From Acanthornis magna (Eukaryota > Chordata > Aves > Passeriformes > Acanthizidae): a stretch of 64,000 bases of DNA. Position numbers and translations under genes: made by a program. Location of the stretch: positions 16,177,501 to 16,241,500 of the forward strand of contig JAWUZG010000036.1 in the NCBI GenBank assembly GCA_036785705.1. The letters run 5' to 3'. The notes beneath the pieces were generated by a model. It saw only the letters and a program-made list of their open reading frames with translations, did no database searches and was not told where the DNA came from. This document shows, piece after piece, positions 56,967 to 64,000 of this stretch (within the stretch, counting starts at the first letter, position 1; every line of letters starts with the position of its first letter).

Positions 56967-59900
56967 CTTTTATACTTCTTTGAAAAACTTTTCTCTTATA
57001 CTCCTAAGACTAGAAGACCCTACAGGAAGTCGTAAGAGGAAAGAAAACACTTCCTCAAGGAAAGTTGTACTTTCTTGGGGTGGTTTTCCACCAAATGTTC
57101 CATTGTAAGTAGATACAGCATTACACAGAGATATAGCATTGTACTTCTACTAGCTTGGGGCCTCAACTAAGTTGCTTTTTCTCGTTTGCATGTATGAATA
57201 AAATACATAATTTACCATCAAGTCATGTCCAAATATTTTCCTTTTTACCCCTCTCAATGAGAAATGAAAGCAAAGCACGAAGAAGAGAACATATCCCAGA
57301 AATGAAAGAGTGAAGATCTGGCCAGCTCATCCAAGGAAAAGAGCAGCAGCATTCCCCCATCTCTTCTCTGTCTAGGAGATGACGTGTTCTTCTGGAAAAG
57401 GCTTTGGTTCCCTGGTGCCATTTCATATGCAGATACCTCCCTGACGACCACTCTGCCTCTGCCTCTTCCAGTCTGCCTCTGCCTCCTCACCCAGCGTGCT
57501 CAGTCCTTAGTCTTACAGGGCACTTGACAACAGAATTAGGGAAAAAAGCTGGATCCAGAAAACTGTAAGAAATATTGGCCCAGAAAATAACAGGCAGCCT
57601 ACTATGAATCCCTCGTCATCCTGGGTTTGAGTCATTCTACCTTTTTTTCACATATACCTCTGGTAATATTTCTTTTCTAGTGCAATGAATTATCTGAAAT
57701 GTTTCCTACAGTAGATTTCCTTGTTTAAATATTTTAAAATCGATTAAACATCTTTCTACTTCTAGAACTGGATCCCTGCATTATTTAAAACATTACTTGC
57801 TCTATTCATTTCTCTTTATTTCCTTATTTAAGTCATGGGTTTGGGATTTTTTTCTTTACTTCCCCTCACTTTCTTTGTTTTAAATCTGACTGAAATTGAG
57901 CACTTCAGGAAAGAAAGGTAACAACTGCTCTGCATGGTGTCCCTCTAAGTTTATCAAAGAGCTTGATTAGTCAAATCTTGGTCTTTGTCGGGAGTTAGCC
58001 CACTATCCTTTTCATTTGTGAAAGGTTCTGGAAGTACATATACAGGCAGTTAGATCGGATCACTGTGTTCATTATCTAAGACCCCTTACAAAACTGTTTA
58101 TCAAAAATAGCAATTATATCCACAGAGTTCATGGGACAATTCCTTAGAGAGTAAGAATGGGTACAAAAATGACATGGTTTCGGAATGGCACAGAGGATTA
58201 CATTTCTAATGCCAACACCAAGAAGGACAGAGAAAGGAACAGCATTTCATAATGATGGTGTGCATTTTGTTAAAATTGCATCCTTAATGGATACAAACAT
58301 CAGGAACCACAGCTTTACAATCTTGCCTGCGGTGGAGCAATTATGACCTACTATTGAAAAAGCAACCTGTTTTCTTAATCCCGAGCATCTGTCATCTGAT
58401 GGTTCAAGGCAGGAAGATGAATCACCTGTTCCTGGAAACTGTTTCTGACTTTGTGTGGATGAGAGAAAACCATTTGACTTTCCTGTGATGCAATTTTCTC
58501 ATCCATGGAAATAAGAGAATTCCTGCTCATGCTTAGACACTCCACAAATTCAAGTTTTGTGAAATGTATTGTAAGCAGCAGGTGGAGAGCTGCATTGCAT
58601 GAACGTGAAGGTTCATTCTGTACAATGCAAATACCTTACAACTAACCCACCACACTTGGCAGGACCTTGAGTCAGTCACTTCAGCACTGCTGTCCATAAA
58701 TTCTTCCCACATGCTTACAAGAATAGGCCATGTTTCTAGAGTTACAAGAAACAAACTCAACTTCAGTTGAATGTCCCAGATCTGTCTTTTTATGTCTTTT
58801 GCTTGCTCTTTTCATTTGGGGATTTTGTCTCAGGAAAGGGTAAAGTGTTCAGGTCTTTTGGACTGTGTACCCCGTTTCCACAAAAGAACACAGTGACCTC
58901 CAAACCCCACCTTTCTGCAGCAGAACTCTAGGTATGTATGGCTCACACTTCGAAAATGGCCATAGAGTTAAAAGCAGGGGCTGGGTGCTAGGAGGTTATT
59001 TTTGTCACAGTCAGTTATACTTGCAGATGTGCGTGGTCATGAAGATAAATTGGAGCTCATGTTTTGTGGCAAAGCAGAAAGCTTGATTTCAAAAAACTAG
59101 AACTAGATTTCAAAAAAATTCTCAATGAATCAGTCACCTTCAGGGGCAATGCTGGCGGCTGTTGGTGGTGCATATGGAGCTGGATAGGAAAGAGTAAGTT
59201 TGTCTCTGACATACAAAATTAAGGTAGTCATTTTGGTGTAAAATAAGCACAGGGCAGATTAGCATCATTTATTGTTTGTGTGCTGAAGGCCTGTCTTAAC
59301 ATCTTCTCTCGATTAAAGAGAATAGCTCCTCAAACAGATGAAGGCTATGAAGCCCTGCAAATAATCACTCTGAGATCTTCTCCATGGGAAGGCAGAGACC
59401 CAGGGAGAGATGCACCCTCAGAGACAGCCCTACCTGTCCCTGGGTGTGCATCTGGCTCTCATAGCAGCAAGCAGGGCATTGTTGGCATTCTTTGTTCAGC
59501 TCCTTTCCTCCATCAGCACTGCAGCTTGTGTCTAGCCCTGCTGTCCCAGGTGCTCTGAATGTTGACCAGCAGTCAACAATTTTAACTGCTATTGTTAGGA
59601 CCTATTGAATCATCTGAAACAGCAAACCTGAAGGGGAAAGCAGCCACAAAAGAGCGTATAAAAGTTTTCATGAAGAAAGGAAATTAATAATTGCTCTTGC
59701 ACAAAAGAAAATAAATCAAGCTATAAATCGTATCTACGAGCCAAAAGAGGGAAATTGCAAAAGAAAAAAAATAACACCACAAACTAACAACCCAACATCT
59801 TGTGATCACCGGTAAGTACAGGCAACTCAGAAAAGAGCTCATAGTGCAGCTCTTCACATCATCACCAACAGTTGCCTTGTCAGAGGCACAAATCAGGTAA

Positions 59901-62900
59901 AGCGGTAGAGACTCAGTAGCGATGAAAACAAGAGTTCCAGACCCATTTCAATCTTGAGAAGATGCATCCTTACTCCATGTACTGCAAGGGCAGGAAGACA
60001 GCTTTGGTGGCTTACTCTGCAGATTCGATGTCCTAAAACATCACAGGTTTTCTGGTTTTCTACAGGTTATTCTGGCTGCTCTAAAGCAGATAGCATGCTT
60101 TATATGTTCTCCAGTACATACTCTATAACTATACATGACATGCACACATAAAAGAAGCATATATAGCAATATATCATATAGGTTCAGATGGGTTCATCTG
60201 AAATGTGACACCTTCATGAAAATCCATTGAGAGAGAAGGGTCAGTCCACCAACACATGGAATATCAGCAAACATTTCTCACACACTTCTGCAGAAGAAAA
60301 CCCACTCAGTTCCATACAATCATGACAGTACTTCATCAGATTTCTCCCCTTCACTTGTCATTCTTTCATTTTGTTTCTTTTGGTTTTGTCTCATGGCAGT
60401 GCTTTACTGACACTGTCTAATCCCTTAGCTCTCCTGTACCCAATATTTCTCTCCACCATCCCATATTTGGTGCTGTTCTCTGGCCATGAGGACATCATAG
60501 TCTGACCATTTGTGCTTATACTTCAGTTTGAGATTTCATTAGTTTGAGTTAGAGGTATAATTTGCTCCCCAGTTTATTGATCAGTTGTGTACAGTTCTTA
60601 GCTTGGGATAAAAAGATGTTTAATGAAAGCTGTGTTGTCTCCTCCCACAAAGAGAAGGATGAAGTCTGTAATTGCACATGACATTATGTGCTTCTGCTAT
60701 CCCTCAGTGACCACAGAGGTAAATCTAAACAGATACAGACATTTATAATGCTGCAGCCTATCCATACTAAACAGTATTCCAGCAAACCAGGGTCCATCCA
60801 TGGACTTCTCATGCTCATCAGACTTCCTGGAAGAGGTGGTTTTGAGCAATCTAGCCATACTCTTCTGCTTCGTGTGGAAGAGATAGACAGATAAAATGGG
60901 TTGTCCCTTTACGAGTAGGTTAATGAGAATTTTTCTTCCACAGATGGGCCATTATATAATGGTTTTACTGCAGAGTAATGTATATTACTGTTCTTGAGAC
61001 ACTAAAAAATCAGATAATACTGCTTAGTCCTAATCAGTTATCAGGTTTTGCTCCAATATGTTGAAAATCTTTTGCATAGCAGTAGCCTAGGACACATGTA
61101 AATAAAAGGTAGATTGTAACTGACATCAATAATAGTAAAAGAAATCTGCTCAAAAGGGTAGTGAGTCACAGAGGATTTATGAGAAAAGATGTATTTATAT
61201 GATTTTTTTAGGATGAAATTATTTTCTCAGTATCTTAAATGAGCACAGAAGGATCCTGGAGAGAAACAGATCCACCTAGGTGAGGAGAAACAACTTGTAG
61301 GAAGAATTCTTAGAGGTCTGTAAGGGAAGGATGCTTGGGAAATAACTACTTTCAGCAGGGCCAGGACAGAGAGGATGCTGGAGGACTCCAGCACCTCTGG
61401 GTAAATCCTCAGGAGAGGTGCCATGTAGGGCTGGAAAGGCAGCTGAGCAGGGCATTAGGGCAGTGTTGGGCTCCATGCCGAGGCTCTGCTTCCTGCTACC
61501 TGCATGGGACTGAGATTGTTCTGTCAGATTTCATGTCTGGAACAGGAGCAGGGGTCTACACACTTACAAACAGCTGGTTAGCTGCAGCAAACACTGTGCC
61601 TCAACAGCGTGGTGCATACATAAAGGATGCGGGGAGAGAGGGAATGCTTCTGTGTTACTGCTCTTCATTGCATGAGTCCAGAATTTAGATCCTCAGGCTT
61701 GAACAATGGTTCCTGAGAGCTGGTGTAGCGCTCATCCTGGCCACAGCTGTAATGCAATCAGAAAATGGTATCTTCATCTGTGCTCAGATCCAAAGCTAAT
61801 GCAATCACTAGTGTTGTGTTCTTAATGCGAGTCTGTATTTGACCCTGTACTCTGCTACGGTCCCTCACTCGTCTAATGTCAGAATATGCTTCGAGCCCTG
61901 AAACTGGAAGAATAAATATAATCCCCATTCAGCAGTTCATCGGACTGCTTTGCAGTGCTGTAAGGACCTCTACAGAGGCAATACTGCCTTAAACTGCATG
62001 CGACAAGAGCTAATTTTCCCAGGAGCTTTTGCGCGAAGGCTGCAGTAAGACCACAAGGCAGTCTCAGTTATCACCCTTGAGTTCTCACTGTTCATGAGTC
62101 TGAAAAACATTCACTTTTTTTAGCTGAAAATGTTCATCTGATTTCCAAACAGAAATAAATTATTTTAGTGAGCTTTATGCCTTCTATTGTTACTGAGTTA
62201 TGGCAGAATATAAAAAACATATTTTTTCTTGTGTTGCAAAATAAATTCTTGCAATGCTGCTGTGCTGTTGTTGGGGGTTTTAGGATAAACAACAGCAAAA
62301 AACAGCTGAACTTTAAGAAATAAAATTTGACAAGGCCTCAGTTCAGCTCAGGACTGATCTTTATGTCAGTCCTTGCTCAGGAAAATAATTTAGCATGGAC
62401 AGCAAGTTGAGTATGTGCTCACATCCCCTTCAGGTCAGTGCTAAAGTTACAGTTAAGTGTGTGATGAAGTATTGTGTGGTATAGGAATTGTTCACCAAAT
62501 TTTGACCAAGCTGTATTTCTCGCCTGGAAAATTAAATGTCTATCAGGAGCTGAGGAAAAGCATTTCAAAATTAGGTTCTCAGGACACAAAAGAGAAAGAC
62601 TGAGTCTGCAGAAGCGTACTTAAACATGAGGGTCACTGGTGTCAGTGTCAGTGTCCTGTCAAACCAGGACACTGAAAGCAAGACTTGCCCCCAGCTCTCA
62701 CTGAAGTATAGCAAGTCCCAGAGCTGCAGAATTTGGAAGAGGAAGATAGAACATGGTTCTATTGTGTGGGACACGCTGGCCCGACAATGCCCACAAAGCT
62801 TTCCCACAATTCACGCAGGCTAGGATGGACAGAGAGGATTATTAGAGGCTTCTTCCTCTTCACATCCTCCAGTCTGGCTCGCCCCACTCTGCTGCCCAGG

Positions 62901-64000
62901 CTCCGTCACTGACCAGAGAGCCACTGCTCTGCTCTGACCCCTGGACTCTGTGTATGTCCCACACCCAGAGTCACTGCATCTGCTTCACACTACTGAGAGA
63001 GCACAAAACATTCCACAAGGCCAATATTAAAATTCAGTCTTCATAGTCCAAATCTAACACTTCTGGCTGCTAGAGTAGCCTTTTCCTCTATTCCCTTTTT
63101 GGTACTCAGTACTGCTAAATGACAACATTTAGCTAGTCTCTCTCCCTTTCTTATTTACATATTAAAAATAGACCACATTGATATACTATCCAGAAACCAA
63201 AATATCTGGGGTTTTCTCATGGAAGAAGACTCTTGCGAACTTGTAGATGCTCTACTGGCAGGGTCTGCTTTTCCAGGCAAAAAACTTGTTTTGGGTTTGC
63301 TGCCCTCCTGAACCAGCATTTGGAAATATTTTTGTCCATCTAGTGCGACTTTCCAAATCATCGTGCTTCCTCTCATTCAGTAAAATTCTGTTTTCAGGAT
63401 GGTGTACCTCATGTGGAAACCACAAGTCATTCTTAGCAAGCTAAGCACTGGACCTGACATGAACTCGCTCGCTAACATGACCTAAGCAAAGGCATCATCA
63501 GGTTGCCTCCTGAGCTGGCAGCAGGAGGTCACATTGTCAAGTCTGCAGAGTCCAAAGGCAATGTGAGCAAAACTTTCCTGTAAAATAGAGATATATTAAC
63601 TCAAGGTTCAGGGTACAGAGCAGCTGTATGAATGGAAACCTCAGATTACGGATTGCAAAAAAAAAGAGGTTAATGTTTAGCCAGTTTATCTGCTGACAAA
63701 ACATTGCCAAAGATCTTCCTTAGCTTCTGATTTCTAAATGGTACACAATTTGGTACAATTTGAGTATCACAGGGCAATTTTGTCTGGATCTTACTGAGCT
63801 GTGTAAGAACAGTGATTACTATATTTTGTTTAGATTTAGCTTCCCTGGTTTTTTTTTCTGTCCCTGTCTTCAGTGTTCAATAATGCATATGAGATACCTG
63901 TTCTTTCAACATCAGAATGAAGTGAAAATGGTTTAAAGCATTTTCAATTGCTGAAACGTTGTGAGTGTGAGATTTTAAAACAGCAGATAAAAAGTTCTGA
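56967..64000. other. Intergenic DNA, 57-64 kb
   Basis: AT-rich, no gene or repeat family recognised. The 57.9-58.5 kb stretch lacks repeat signatures and is a candidate conserved non-coding element. Scattered open frames stay below 120 codons and have no recognisable content. Confidence 0.65.

Overview
The window is avian genomic DNA, most likely from a passerine. It holds the 3' two thirds of one gene on the + strand, PIK3R1, which encodes the class IA phosphoinositide 3-kinase regulatory subunits p85-alpha, p55-alpha and p50-alpha. The bird assignment rests on CR1 LINE 3' ends (about 41.06, 50.40, 55.21 and 56.86 kb) and on a CR1/tRNA-Ile hybrid SINE at 32.30 kb. To my knowledge that hybrid type is typical of passerines. 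Coding sequence is split by GT-AG introns and I see no bacterial-style gene organisation.

Layout. 1-229 is the end of an intron. Exons at 230-304, 3142-3273, 4151-4352 and 4553-4632 encode most of the BH (RhoGAP-like) domain and are used only by p85-alpha. The SH3 domain and the start of the BH domain lie upstream of the window. A 10 kb intron (4633-14672) carries two alternative first exons: a 16-nt coding piece at 11099-11114 giving MHNLQ plus a split Thr codon (p50-alpha), and a 106-nt coding piece at 13185-13290 giving the p55-alpha leader. Nine shared exons (14673-14775 to 21182-21371) encode the proline-rich linker, nSH2, the iSH2 coiled coil and cSH2. The spliced lengths come out at 424 aa (p50), 454 aa (p55) and 581 aa after the split Gly143 codon (p85, whose human form ends at residue 724). 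These agree exactly with the human isoforms as I remember them, so the gene is intact and every junction keeps frame. A long 3' UTR follows to about 25.6-25.8 kb.

From about 25.8 kb to the end (38 kb) I find no gene I can support: only AT-rich unique sequence, degraded CR1 and SINE copies, simple repeats, one GC-rich block near 40.1-41.0 kb, and stretches that could be conserved regulatory DNA. This fits the gene-poor interval I recall downstream of PIK3R1 in vertebrates.

How it works together. All three proteins bind p110 through the iSH2 coiled coil and phosphotyrosine peptides through the two SH2 domains. The two internal starts remove the SH3 and BH domains, so promoter choice inside the 10 kb intron decides which regulatory surface is attached to the same kinase-binding core. 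I did not find an undescribed biological system. The most useful leads are the two internal promoters (CArG, GAS and CARE-like motifs), a CpG-rich patch in the same intron, loss of both candidate arginine-finger residues in the BH domain, and two unexplained repeat-like blocks downstream. Comparisons with human protein use the sequence as I remember it.
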